The notes: generated from the letters alone by a model not told the origin. DNA of 20,803 nucleotides from an uncultured Ruminiclostridium sp. (GCA_934454635.1 CAKSFR010000026.1:1-20803); one strand, 5' to 3'; numbered from the stretch's first letter, positions 14,119 to 20,759 are shown. Program-made: numbers and translations.

Positions 14119-15154
14119 TTACATCACTCCCTCCGTCAAAAATTACATCGCGGATTTTTTCGCCTATCGCCTTGATAACGGGTACGGAAACCGCATTTCC
14201 CGCCATTTTGTAGAGCTGCCCGTCGCTCAGTCCGAGCGCCGCCGCTTTATTGAACTGAGCGTCATCAAAGCCTTGTAATCTCCAGCTCTCAATCGGCATA
14301 AGTTTGCGTAGAATGCCAATCCGTAGCACCCCGTTTTTGTCAATAAATCTGACCGCACTGGGGAAATCTCCCTCGATAAATATTCCCGAATTAACACCCT
14401 TATGGTTGCTCACTCCCGAATCATATCGGGCGAGCAGACAGCGTGCGTTTTCGGTAAAGTCAAAATTGGGGTTCATATCGAAAAAATATATCCCTGTTTT
14501 GCCGCCTCCGCCGCTGCCGCCCGCGCATTGGGTTATTGCCGTTCCCTCGGCGGAGTAGACTCTCGAACCTTGCGAACCGCCGATGAGTTGGATAGGAGTC
14601 TGGTAATCGCCGCATTCGACAGGGAATATTTTGCCGGCGCGTTCGGGACGGCGATGTCCCACAATGTACACCCTGTTCCTCGACTGCGCAAGATTAAAGG
14701 CTGCGCTGTTAAGCACCATCCATTCAATACAATACCCCAGTTCCGAAAGCGTACAGAGGACGGTCTGAAACGTCCTGAAGCCGTCATGAGATATGAGTCG
14801 GGAAACATTTTCAAGCAGAAAAGCTGCAGGTCGTTTTTCCTTGATAATTCGGGCAAGTTCAAAGAAAAGAGCGCCTCGAGGGTCTGCAAATCCTCGGGGA
14901 TTAGCCGAAGATATCGAGTAGGGTTGGCAGGGAAAACCGCCGACAAACAGGTCGAAATCGGGCATTCCTGCTGTGTCAATTCTTGTAATGTCGCTATAAT
15001 AAATCTCCCCCTCCGTGTCATATATGGCTTTGTAAGCCGCCGCGGCGTACTTGTCAATTTCGCAGTACCCTACGCACTCAAAGCCGCCCGCTTTTTCCAA
15101 ACCGCTGCGGAATCCGCCGATTCCGGCAAAGCAATCGAAAAATTTAATTGCTAT
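14078..15154 (-). CDS. C5-cytosine DNA methyltransferase with ATA start
   Basis: The 358-residue enzyme methylates cytosine at C5. Motifs in order: I, FFDCFAGIGGFRSGLEKAG at 5-23; IV, GGFPCQPYS with the catalytic Cys at 76; VI, LLENVSRL at about 113-120; VIII, QSRNRVYIVGHR at about 157; IX-X, LRKLMPIESWRLQGF and YKMAGNAVSVPVI. The start codon must lie upstream of motif I, yet from the preceding in-frame stop (15188-15190) to motif I there is no ATG, GTG or TTG. ATA at 15154, seven bases after AAAGGGG, is the best start and yields AIKFFDCFAG. The TTG at 15100 would delete motif I. No partner nuclease is present. Target recognition cannot be read from the sequence. Confidence 0.88.
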   Translation of the reverse strand: MAIKFFDCFAGIGGFRSGLEKAGGFECVGYCEIDKYAAAAYKAIYDTEGEIYYSDITRIDTAGMPDFDLFVGGFPCQPYSISSANPRGFADPRGALFFELARIIKEKRPAAFLLENVSRLISHDGFRTFQTVLCTLSELGYCIEWMVLNSAAFNLAQSRNRVYIVGHRRPERAGKIFPVECGDYQTPIQLIGGSQGSRVYSAEGTAITQCAGGSGGGGKTGIYFFDMNPNFDFTENARCLLARYDSGVSNHKGVNSGIFIEGDFPSAVRFIDKNGVLRIGILRKLMPIESWRLQGFDDAQFNKAAALGLSDGQLYKMAGNAVSVPVIKAIGEKIRDVIFDGGSDVIAKPYYESLALRG

Positions 15155-15187
15155 AAAATCACCCCTTTGAAGATTTTTCCTTTTGAT

Positions 15188-15451
15188 TTACATCGACATT
15201 TTCGGCTCGTTATCCTGCACCTCGGTCTGCTCGGAGATTTTGTGGAAGCTGTCTACCTCGGGACAGATACCGAGCGCCCTGCCGTTGTCGAATTTTACGT
15301 GCAAGGTGCCGATATCATCGACTGCGACCACCGTGCCTTTTGTTCCCGCGGGAACAGGGCGCGGGTCATCGCCCATTTTGTCAAGCTGCACACGCGTTCC
15401 CGCCGGATAATGCTCTTTGTAGAATTCGATACGCCCTCTGCTCATTGCCAT
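15188..15451 (-). CDS. DUF4314 family protein
   Basis: Eighty-seven residues with YPAGTRVQLDKMGDDPRPVP, AGTKGTVVAVDDIGTLHVKF and DNGRALGICPEVDSF match DUF4314 very well from memory. The fold is probably a small beta-barrel of the SH3/KOW kind. Function is unknown; the family is common in the cargo of Firmicutes conjugative elements. The last 12 residues (TEVQDNEPKMSM) look like a flexible linker plus the shared tail. Start ATG at 15451 follows GGAGGTGTTATT. It lies 33 bp upstream of the ATA of the cytosine methyltransferase and in the same frame. Confidence 0.85.
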   Translation of the reverse strand: MAMSRGRIEFYKEHYPAGTRVQLDKMGDDPRPVPAGTKGTVVAVDDIGTLHVKFDNGRALGICPEVDSFHKISEQTEVQDNEPKMSM

Positions 15452-15498
15452 AATAACACCTCCAATCTGTGTAAGTTTTTATGTTAAGGCTCGCACCG

Positions 15499-15876
15499 TC
15501 ACATACTCAAATCGTCTGTTTGCCGCGGCTCGTTAATCATCTTTTCATAAGCTGCGTCTATATTAAGCGCGCCGCGAACGTTGTTCTCCGAAAGGGCATT
15601 CTCAAATTCCTCCGCGCTGATTCTCCAAAGCCCGTCAAGCTTCTCGCAAAGCCGATTCACATCGGAAATCTTATCCTCGGGTGAGAGCCTGTCGCAGACG
15701 ATTTTCGCAATCTTGTCATCATCCTCGGTCGGATAATAATCCACAGAGACATTCTCCGTACCACCTATCGGAATATCCTTACAAATTCCGATACTGCCCA
15801 GATGTTCCGCCAACTCGCAGGTGGGCATATCGAATCTTAGCCGGTCATTTCCGTTCTCAATAACAAATCTTATCAT
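15499..15876 (-). CDS. Half-size ArdA-like protein
   Basis: The 125-residue protein aligns by eye with the first 95 residues of the larger ArdA-like protein upstream: MIRFVIEN against MIKATIKN, CELAEHLGSIGI against TELSKKLGELGM, and VNRLCEKLDGLWRISAEEF against LNYLGKRLDGMDEREYKQF. It therefore looks like an isolated N-terminal ArdA module. It may modulate the full-length protein, act as a DNA mimic itself (it is strongly acidic, e.g. PTEDDDKIAK), or be a degenerate copy. It ends RQTDDLSM, a variant of the shared tail. GGAGG is well placed before the ATG. Confidence 0.6.
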   Translation of the reverse strand: MIRFVIENGNDRLRFDMPTCELAEHLGSIGICKDIPIGGTENVSVDYYPTEDDDKIAKIVCDRLSPEDKISDVNRLCEKLDGLWRISAEEFENALSENNVRGALNIDAAYEKMINEPRQTDDLSM

Positions 15877-15877
15877 T

Positions 15878-16258
15878 TCAAATCCTCCAATTCAGCAGTC
15901 CAATGCTATCCCTGAACAGCATAACCCCCGCAAAAATCGTCATAGCGGTCGAGCCATCGATCAGATTCGCGTCGCATAATTCATTTAACGAAATACCTGC
16001 GCCGCCGTGATATATCAATTTTGCCGCCGTAAACAGCGCATAGCCCTCGGTGGTTATTCCCGCGATATCAATGCTTTTGAAGTTGACGGAATATCGCGTC
16101 AATGCGCTCCTCGCTTTTTCCCACAAAAACTTATCTGCGGACAATAAAAAAACAGCCGCGACATATTCATTGCGGCTGAGATATGGATTTTTCACATTTG
16201 CGGAGATAAACTCCGTAAACGTTTTTCTGTGCCAAGCACTTTTAAATTTTATCTTCAT
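15878..16258 (-). CDS. Hypothetical protein
   Basis: I do not recognise this 126-residue protein with certainty. FKSAWHRKTFTEFISAN and YVAAVFLLSADKFLWEKA recall the DUF6075/DUF2538 type of small phage and element proteins, which also start with an F-x-x-x-x-H pattern and carry a helical core. It is mostly helical and neutral. Two ATGs (16261, 16258) follow GAGG; the second has the better spacing. It overlaps neither neighbour, ends one base from the half-size ArdA-like gene, and its C-terminus (GLLNWRI) lacks the tail motif. Confidence 0.6.
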   Translation of the reverse strand: MKIKFKSAWHRKTFTEFISANVKNPYLSRNEYVAAVFLLSADKFLWEKARSALTRYSVNFKSIDIAGITTEGYALFTAAKLIYHGGAGISLNELCDANLIDGSTAMTIFAGVMLFRDSIGLLNWRI

Positions 16259-16266
16259 CATATACC

Positions 16267-17718
16267 TCACATCGATATTTCCGGAGCTTCGTTCTGCTGT
16301 CGGTCCGGAATATTTTCGGATATTTTTTCGCTTATTTTTTTGAGAAAATCGCAGTCGTCAAAGTTTAGATCATCGTTATACATTGCGGTAAAATTGATGC
16401 ATTTCCTGATGCTTTCAAGTTCCTCCGTGCTGAACATTTTATCCTTATCCACCAGCCCCGACCGCACCGCGAAGTTCTCTTTTGCCGCGGCATAATCTGT
16501 GTAATAATTGCCCTGACAAACCGCCTTGCCGTCAAAGGTTCTGTCCCAGGTGACAAACTCAAATCCGTATTCCGCATTGTATTTCGCCGCCAAAACCGTG
16601 CCGTTAAATTCCGCAAGGCAGCGGTAGTTTCCCGACAAACCTTCCGCTTTCAGCGGCGCGGCTTTTTCGTAAGCGGTGCAGTAATCGCTGACGGTACCCG
16701 CGATTTTCTTGATCTCAAAATATGTGTCGTCTGAAGTGTTATCTGGCGCGCTTATCATTCCGTTGCCGAAGATTTTCGCAGCCTCTTTTCCGTCCGAAAA
16801 AACGCTAATATAGCCGCTGCTCTCGGAAACCATAAAGTCGTTTTCCCTCAAAATTCTCGCAACTTCCTTATTAAATAGGCTCACGGACTTTTCCTGTTTC
16901 ACGCTGAAATCAACGGTTTTCAGCAGCTTATTCAAGCCGAAGATATCCCTTGTCTTTTCGACCGCGCAAATCTTTTTCCACCACTCATCGGATATATCCC
17001 TGCTCGAATCGACTTCAATTTTGCAGTCAAGAATATTTTCCGCGCCGAGTCTGCACAGCGCCTTTTTGACCGCGATATCCTCGCATGGCATTTCCACAAA
17101 TTCAAGCAAGCCGCCGTATCCTATCTCGACCATCACGAACGCATTGGGATCGCAATAATATGCAGGAAATGTTGTGCCGTTGAAGATTTCCTCAAACGGA
17201 ATATCCTCGTTTATATACAGCTTTCCGTATTCCGTGTCGATCCCTTTGCCCGATTCCAGCAGCTTCGCGCCCTCGGCGGCGAGCCACTCACTATTGGTAT
17301 ATTCGGGCTCGGAGAGCCCTCCGCGGACATTTAACATATGGATCAGACCGACTTTTTCCAAATCGTCCGCAGCCTCAATCAGCGTAAAGCGCGCGAGGTT
17401 GTCGGTAAGGTTGATGATATTTTTCAAGCCCCACACCTCGCTGATTTTGGGGCAGCTCAACACGGCGAGGAACTGCTTATATTCTCTTTCGTCCATTCCG
17501 TCAAGCCGCTTGCCGAGATAGTTCAGCGCGTCAAGACTGACATCACAATTTGTCAGCAAGGACAGCTCCGAAGGCTCAATCTCAATTACTGTTGCTATCG
17601 GTGCGAGATGCTCCGGATTCATGCCAAGCTCGCCGAGCTTTTTTGACAGCTCTGTTTCCGAACATGGAAATCGTATTTCCGTGCAGCACGGGCTGTTCTT
17701 AATAGTTGCCTTGATCAT
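16267..17718 (-). CDS. ardA: ArdA-like antirestriction protein fused to a second domain
   Basis: The N-terminal 250 residues match ArdA-like proteins of Clostridia: DALNYLGKRLDGMDEREYKQ, LKNIINLTDNLARFTLIEAA, LEKVGLIHMLNVRGGL, SGKGIDTEYGKLYINEDIPF. ArdA is a DNA mimic that blocks type I restriction enzymes during entry into a new host. The protein continues to 483 residues, about three times the length of plasmid ArdA. The added region includes YRCLAEFNGTVLAAKYNAEY, GFEFVTWDRTFDGKAVCQGN and FAVRSGLVDKDKMFSTEELE, resembling modules of large polyvalent element proteins that I cannot name exactly. It ends NEAPEISM (shared tail). Start ATG at 17718 follows GGAGG by five bases. Confidence 0.8.
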   Translation of the reverse strand: MIKATIKNSPCCTEIRFPCSETELSKKLGELGMNPEHLAPIATVIEIEPSELSLLTNCDVSLDALNYLGKRLDGMDEREYKQFLAVLSCPKISEVWGLKNIINLTDNLARFTLIEAADDLEKVGLIHMLNVRGGLSEPEYTNSEWLAAEGAKLLESGKGIDTEYGKLYINEDIPFEEIFNGTTFPAYYCDPNAFVMVEIGYGGLLEFVEMPCEDIAVKKALCRLGAENILDCKIEVDSSRDISDEWWKKICAVEKTRDIFGLNKLLKTVDFSVKQEKSVSLFNKEVARILRENDFMVSESSGYISVFSDGKEAAKIFGNGMISAPDNTSDDTYFEIKKIAGTVSDYCTAYEKAAPLKAEGLSGNYRCLAEFNGTVLAAKYNAEYGFEFVTWDRTFDGKAVCQGNYYTDYAAAKENFAVRSGLVDKDKMFSTEELESIRKCINFTAMYNDDLNFDDCDFLKKISEKISENIPDRQQNEAPEISM

Positions 17719-17729
17719 TTGTACCTCCG

Positions 17730-17978
17730 TTACCCCATCCTCAAATCAATATCCTCATCGGGTTCATCAACCGAGGTTATATTGACATACTCGCCGATGA
17801 TGCTGAGGGCTTCCTCGTAGCTGCCACTCTTGAATACCTTTTCCGACATTTCGGACGCTTGCTCGTAAAGACCGTTCCTTTTCAAGGTTCGTGCTGCTAT
17901 CCCGACAAGATTGAAGATGTTTCCGTTTTCCCCAATCAGCGGGCAGTCGGGTTTCACAGGATTGTTTTCGTTGCTCAT
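17730..17978 (-). CDS. Small conserved hypothetical protein, first gene of accessory block
   Basis: Eighty-two residues start at the ATG at 17978 after GGAGGAATCAAT; an upstream in-frame start at 18005 has no site. The core CPLIGENGNIFNLVGIAART with LKRNGLYEQASEMSEKVF and SYEEALSIIGEYVNITS is a pattern I have seen in small proteins of Clostridia phages and elements, but it has no name known to me. It is helical and acidic at the end (VDEPDEDIDLRMG), again close to the shared tail. It lies 11 bp upstream of the ArdA-like gene and downstream of the terminator-containing leader. Confidence 0.68.
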   Translation of the reverse strand: MSNENNPVKPDCPLIGENGNIFNLVGIAARTLKRNGLYEQASEMSEKVFKSGSYEEALSIIGEYVNITSVDEPDEDIDLRMG

Positions 17979-18056
17979 ATTGATTCCTCCAAATGTATAT
18001 TTCAAGCACGTAACGGCTTGGTGACCAATTTACCTTTCCGAATTGTGTCGGAAAAC

Positions 18057-18111
18057 AAAAAAAGGCGCCTGTAAATCGCTTTTCATAAATAGAAAAGCAA
18101 TTACAGGCGCC
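18057..18111 (-). terminator. Strong rho-independent terminator or attenuator
   Basis: On the minus strand, GGCGCCTGTAA...GCTTTTC pairs with GAAAAGC...TTACAGGCGCC around a TATTTAT loop, followed directly by seven T. With about 20 bp it is the strongest terminator in the window. It lies 79 bp before the first accessory gene, so it either ends recombinase transcripts or acts as a conditional terminator in the leader of the accessory operon. Confidence 0.85.
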
Positions 18112-18127
18112 CATTTGTGCTTTATTT

Positions 18128-18155
18128 ATATTATGTGCAAGCTGTACAAATTCAA
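18128..18155 (-). promoter_or_regulatory. Candidate promoter just before the leader terminator
   Basis: On the minus strand TTGAAT is followed after 16 bases by TAATAT. Transcription would start near 18121 and meet the terminator within about 65 bases, giving a short RNA unless read-through occurs. The -35 and -10 are each one or two mismatches from consensus. Confidence 0.4.
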
Positions 18156-18236
18156 CCAAGAAAATTTTGTAGGGTGAGGGTTCAAGTCCACTTTAGTGTC
18201 AAAAATATCTACGGCTGACGAATTCCTTTTTTCAGA

Positions 18237-18287
18237 AGATATATGCCCGCAAGTGGCTCTGTCAAGCCGTTTGCGGGCATAATATCT
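18237..18287 (-). terminator. Nested hairpin behind the recombinase gene
   Basis: AGATAT, ATGCCCGCAA and an inner GGCT/AGCC all pair in a long stem. T5 follows on the plus strand and a weaker T-tract on the minus strand. It begins nine bases after the recombinase stop and probably ends its transcript, in one or both directions. Confidence 0.7.
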
Positions 18288-18295
18288 TTTTGGTC

Positions 18296-19765
18296 TCAAT
18301 TATTTGGCTCCCCCACTATCTCTAAACAAGAAACAAACCGTTCTGTATTGAGAGGGATTTTTTCAAATCCCTCTCGGCAGTTGAAATTCACTTCAAATCT
18401 GTCCTCATATACATAGATAGAATTTACGAATGTATTTATAATTCTCTGACAATTATCAATGCTTGCCAAGTCCAACCTTTCCATATTTTCCAACCAGAAT
18501 ATAATCTGTTCTTTGGTAATAATTTGCGTTTGGATTTCTTCACGGGTAATTTTTATTTCAAGGTCAGTTTTCAAAGACTCAAGCTCCGCCATCCTGTTTT
18601 TTGTAGCTGATGTAATTATTCCTTGTTCGATTGTTGCAAGCAAATTTGATATGCTCTTTTCAACGTCAGCTAATTCTCTTTGATACAGTGGAACAAGTGT
18701 ACTTTCTTTTTCCTGCCAGCTCATTACACGGTCAGCAATTTCTTCAATTACTTCTTTTATAAATATGTTGTCAATGATTGCTTTTATAACAGCTTCTTCA
18801 AGTTCCTCTTTCTTTATTGCCTTACGCTCACAACCATCACGCTTCTTTGCTTTTACACATTTATAATAGTGATACTTCTGTCCAGTGCGTCCTGTTCCGC
18901 TTTCTCCTGCGTAAACCGAACCGCAATCACCGCACATTAACTTACCTGTCAATAGATATTTTATCTCTGAACGTGAAGCAGACGGTGCATACTTATTTTG
19001 TTCCATTCTCTGTTGTGCTAATGCAAACAACTCCTTTGAAATAATTGCTGGTATGCCATCGGGAACAAGTATATCTCGGTAATGATATTCACCTATATAT
19101 TTTCTGTTCTGCAATATAGTGGATACTGTTGTTTTTGTCATAGGCATATTCCGAGATGAACGAATACCATTCTCATTGAAATACTCAACGATTTTTTTAA
19201 TGTGTCTGCCATTTACATACATCAAAAATGCTTCTTTTACAAAAGGTGCGGTCAGCTCATCAATCTGATAATGCTTCTGTTCGTCAATGTAATACCCAAC
19301 AGGAACATTACCTCCATTGTACTGACATTTCAAAGCATTTTCTGTCATACCCCTTATAACTTTTTCGGAAAGCTCAGCCGAATAATATTCGGCATATCCC
19401 TCAAGTACCGATTCAAGAATGATACCCTCTGCACCCTCTGAGATTACCTCCGTTGCAGAAACGACTTTTACACCGTTCCGTCGGAGCGTAGCCTTGTAAT
19501 GTGCTGAGTCATATCTGTTTCTTGCAAATCTGTCCAGCTTCCAAACAATGACCACATCGAAAAACTCTTTTGAACTCTCCTTAATCATTCTCTGAAACTC
19601 AGGACGGTTATCAGTCTTTGCGGACATTGCTCTATCTATGTATGAGCCAACCAATGTATATCCCTTGCGAGTTGCGAACTCCTTACATTCACGAAGCTGT
19701 CCCTCAATACTCTCTTCTCTCTGGTTGTCACAAGAGTATCGTGCATAAATTACTGCCTTTATCAT
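18296..19765 (-). CDS. Large serine recombinase (site-specific integrase)
   Basis: The 489-residue enzyme cuts and rejoins DNA at attachment sites. Resolvase domain at 1-140 with the catalytic Ser11 in YARYSCDN, the active-site region VWKLDRFARNRYD at 74-86 and the helix ESVLEGYAEYYSAELS. The recombinase domain follows (NVPVGYY, ILQNRKYIGEYHY), then a zinc ribbon with Cys278, Cys281, Cys303 and Cys312. A coiled-coil region lies at about 365-425 (ADVEKSISNLLATIEQG). The length fits the TndX/TnpX-type recombinases of Clostridia. AGGAGG lies six bases before the ATG. The gene is more AT-rich than the genes to its left, so it may have a different history. It presumably excises and integrates the element; its sites are not identified. 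Confidence 0.93.
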   Translation of the reverse strand: MIKAVIYARYSCDNQREESIEGQLRECKEFATRKGYTLVGSYIDRAMSAKTDNRPEFQRMIKESSKEFFDVVIVWKLDRFARNRYDSAHYKATLRRNGVKVVSATEVISEGAEGIILESVLEGYAEYYSAELSEKVIRGMTENALKCQYNGGNVPVGYYIDEQKHYQIDELTAPFVKEAFLMYVNGRHIKKIVEYFNENGIRSSRNMPMTKTTVSTILQNRKYIGEYHYRDILVPDGIPAIISKELFALAQQRMEQNKYAPSASRSEIKYLLTGKLMCGDCGSVYAGESGTGRTGQKYHYYKCVKAKKRDGCERKAIKKEELEEAVIKAIIDNIFIKEVIEEIADRVMSWQEKESTLVPLYQRELADVEKSISNLLATIEQGIITSATKNRMAELESLKTDLEIKITREEIQTQIITKEQIIFWLENMERLDLASIDNCQRIINTFVNSIYVYEDRFEVNFNCREGFEKIPLNTERFVSCLEIVGEPNN

Positions 19766-19813
19766 TATATACCTCCTGTCTTACTGCTTTGTCAATTGCC
19801 TTCTATATTTAAT

Positions 19814-19842
19814 AGTATACCACTTTTAAAACAATTTGTCAA
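19814..19842 (-). promoter_or_regulatory. Consensus sigma-A promoter of the recombinase gene
   Basis: On the minus strand TTGACA (19842-19837) is followed by 17 bases and TATACT (19819-19814). This is a near-perfect housekeeping promoter, 48 bp before the recombinase start codon and in the right direction. Confidence 0.88.
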
Positions 19843-19854
19843 CGCTTTAAAGCG
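19843..19854. promoter_or_regulatory. Palindrome abutting the recombinase -35 box
   Basis: CGCTTTAAAGCG is a perfect 12-base palindrome directly next to the -35 hexamer. A homodimeric activator or repressor could bind here. The AbrB-like protein and the recombinase itself are candidates (inference). Confidence 0.5.
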
Positions 19855-19998
19855 CTAAATTATAGCTTTAATTGTATTCTTACTTGAAAAAATTTCGGAG
19901 AAGACCATACTACAAAAACTATATTTCCTTATAGTATAGAAGCAAATTCGACCCTTAACGGAGAGCCAACTATGCAATACTATTGAGAAGTAAAATAG

Positions 19999-20163
19999 CT
20001 TGTTAACAAGAGAAAAAATGCAGCTCTCAAAACTTACTTTGAGAACTGCAAACAGATTTATAAGATGTGCACTGATATTGTCAACATCTATTATCAGATA
20101 TCTAATGGGGATTATTTTTCCGAACTCGTTAATAAGTTTGAACAGGATGATGGTAGAAAATAA
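19999..20163 (+). pseudogene. Possible 3' remnant of an unknown gene
   Basis: A frame of 54 codons ends at TAA 20161-20163 and reads like real protein (KTYFENCKQIYKMCTDIVNI, then YYQISNGDYFSELVNKFEQD). It has a stop on its 5' side and no start site with a ribosome binding site. I do not recognise it. It could be the tail of a host gene cut by element or IS insertion, or chance. Confidence 0.35.
20020..20049. repeat. Inverted repeat, 12-base arms
   Basis: GCAG-C-TCTCAAA pairs with TTTGAGA-A-CTGC around ACTTAC, one mismatch per arm. No T-run follows in either direction, so it is not an evident terminator. It lies inside the possible gene remnant. Confidence 0.5.
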
Positions 20164-20184
20164 GGAAATATATGTAACGAGTCT

Positions 20185-20730
20185 GAATAATAAACTGTGT
20201 AAATGCCAAAAATAACCACAAAGAAATTTGGAGGTAAATTGGTATGAAAAACAGAAATCACGGATTAAGTGAAAAGGAAATGGAGCTTGTACAGCTTCTA
20301 ATGGCAGATTGTGAAACAACAGGAGATATTCAGGCAAAACTGAAAAAGCTGTTTGCGGGAACGATTGAGCAGATGCTTGAAGCTGAGATGGACGAACATC
20401 TTGGCTATGAGAAAAACTCTGCTCTCGGCAACAATTCCGGCAACAGCAGAAACGGATATGGCAAGAAAATCATAACCAGCGATTACGGAGAGTGCGAAAT
20501 ATCCGTACCCCGTGACCGCAACGGTGAATTTGAGCCTAAAGTCATTGAAAAAAGGCAGACTCACACAGATGAAATTGAACAGAAAATTCTTACAATGTAC
20601 GCAAAGGGAATGTCCCAGCGTGACATTGAAGATACCCTCAAAGAAATTTACGGTGCAGAAATTTCTCAGGGACTTGTTTCACGTATAACCGACAAAATTC
20701 TTCCTGAAGTAAATGACTGGCAGAACAGGT
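20185..20730 (+). mobile_element. Remnant of an IS256-type insertion sequence
   Basis: The element includes the truncated transposase and a probable left terminal repeat around ATAAACTGTGTAAATGCC (20192-20209), which resembles IS256-family ends from memory. The right end is lost at the junction near 20730. The exact left boundary is a guess. Confidence 0.5.
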
Positions 20731-20759
20731 CTGGACAAAAAGCGCATAATATGGTATAA
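20244..20759 (+). pseudogene. IS256 (mutator) family transposase, C-terminally truncated
   Basis: The 171 residues match the N-terminal part of IS256-type transposases: FAGTIEQMLEAEMDEHLGYE, NSRNGYGKK, ISVPRDRNGEFEPKVIEKRQ, ILTMYAKGMSQRDIEDTLKE and SRITDKILPEVNDWQNR. Complete members have about 400 residues with a DDE core. Here the match ends at NDWQNR and only SGQKAHNMV follows before the stop, so two thirds, including most of the catalytic triad, are missing. The foreign continuation starts near 20730 and carries its own promoter. It is inactive unless the rest lies elsewhere. GGAGG lies nine bases before the ATG. Confidence 0.88.

Larger units (their letters stand above)
17979..18295 (-). 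other. Non-coding leader between recombinase and accessory block
   Basis: These 317 bp hold no supported gene. They contain a strong minus-strand terminator (18057-18111), a nested hairpin behind the recombinase (18237-18287), a candidate promoter (18128-18155), and a palindromic TTGGTGACCAA (18018-18028) that shares ten bases with the dam leader. There is also a tRNA T-loop-like GGGTTCAAGTCC (18178-18189). Base composition becomes visibly more AT-rich to the right of this region. Confidence 0.7.
19766..20243. other. Intergenic border between recombinase and IS fragment
   Basis: The 478 bp contain the recombinase promoter and palindrome (19814-19854), a short AT-rich stretch, a perfect palindrome CTTGTTAACAAG (19999-20010), a hairpin at 20020-20049 and a possible gene remnant (19999-20163). 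The last 50 bp before the transposase probably form the IS left end. One element end probably lies in this interval. Confidence 0.6.

Noticed and set aside
12098..15154. Restriction-modification system
   Set aside because: Both methyltransferases are present, but no endonuclease or specificity subunit lies in the window. They are treated as orphan methylases.
14402..15487. Long plus-strand frame of 361 codons
   Set aside because: It is the antisense shadow of the C5 methyltransferase and DUF4314 genes, both with clear motifs.
17767..18159. Minus-strand frame reading through the leader terminator
   Set aside because: Most of it overlaps the 82-residue gene in another frame, and its upstream part encodes only the hairpin arms. 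No convincing start site. A short leader peptide cannot be fully excluded.
18171..18200. tRNA gene suggested by GGGTTCAAGTCC
   Set aside because: No acceptor, D or anticodon arms can be folded around it and the T-stem pairs poorly. It is kept only as a possible attachment core.
19855..20337. Minus-strand hydrophobic frame of 160 codons upstream of the recombinase
   Set aside because: It has no ribosome binding site, runs through the IS transposase start, and its Phe/Leu/Ile richness is what AT-rich antisense DNA gives.
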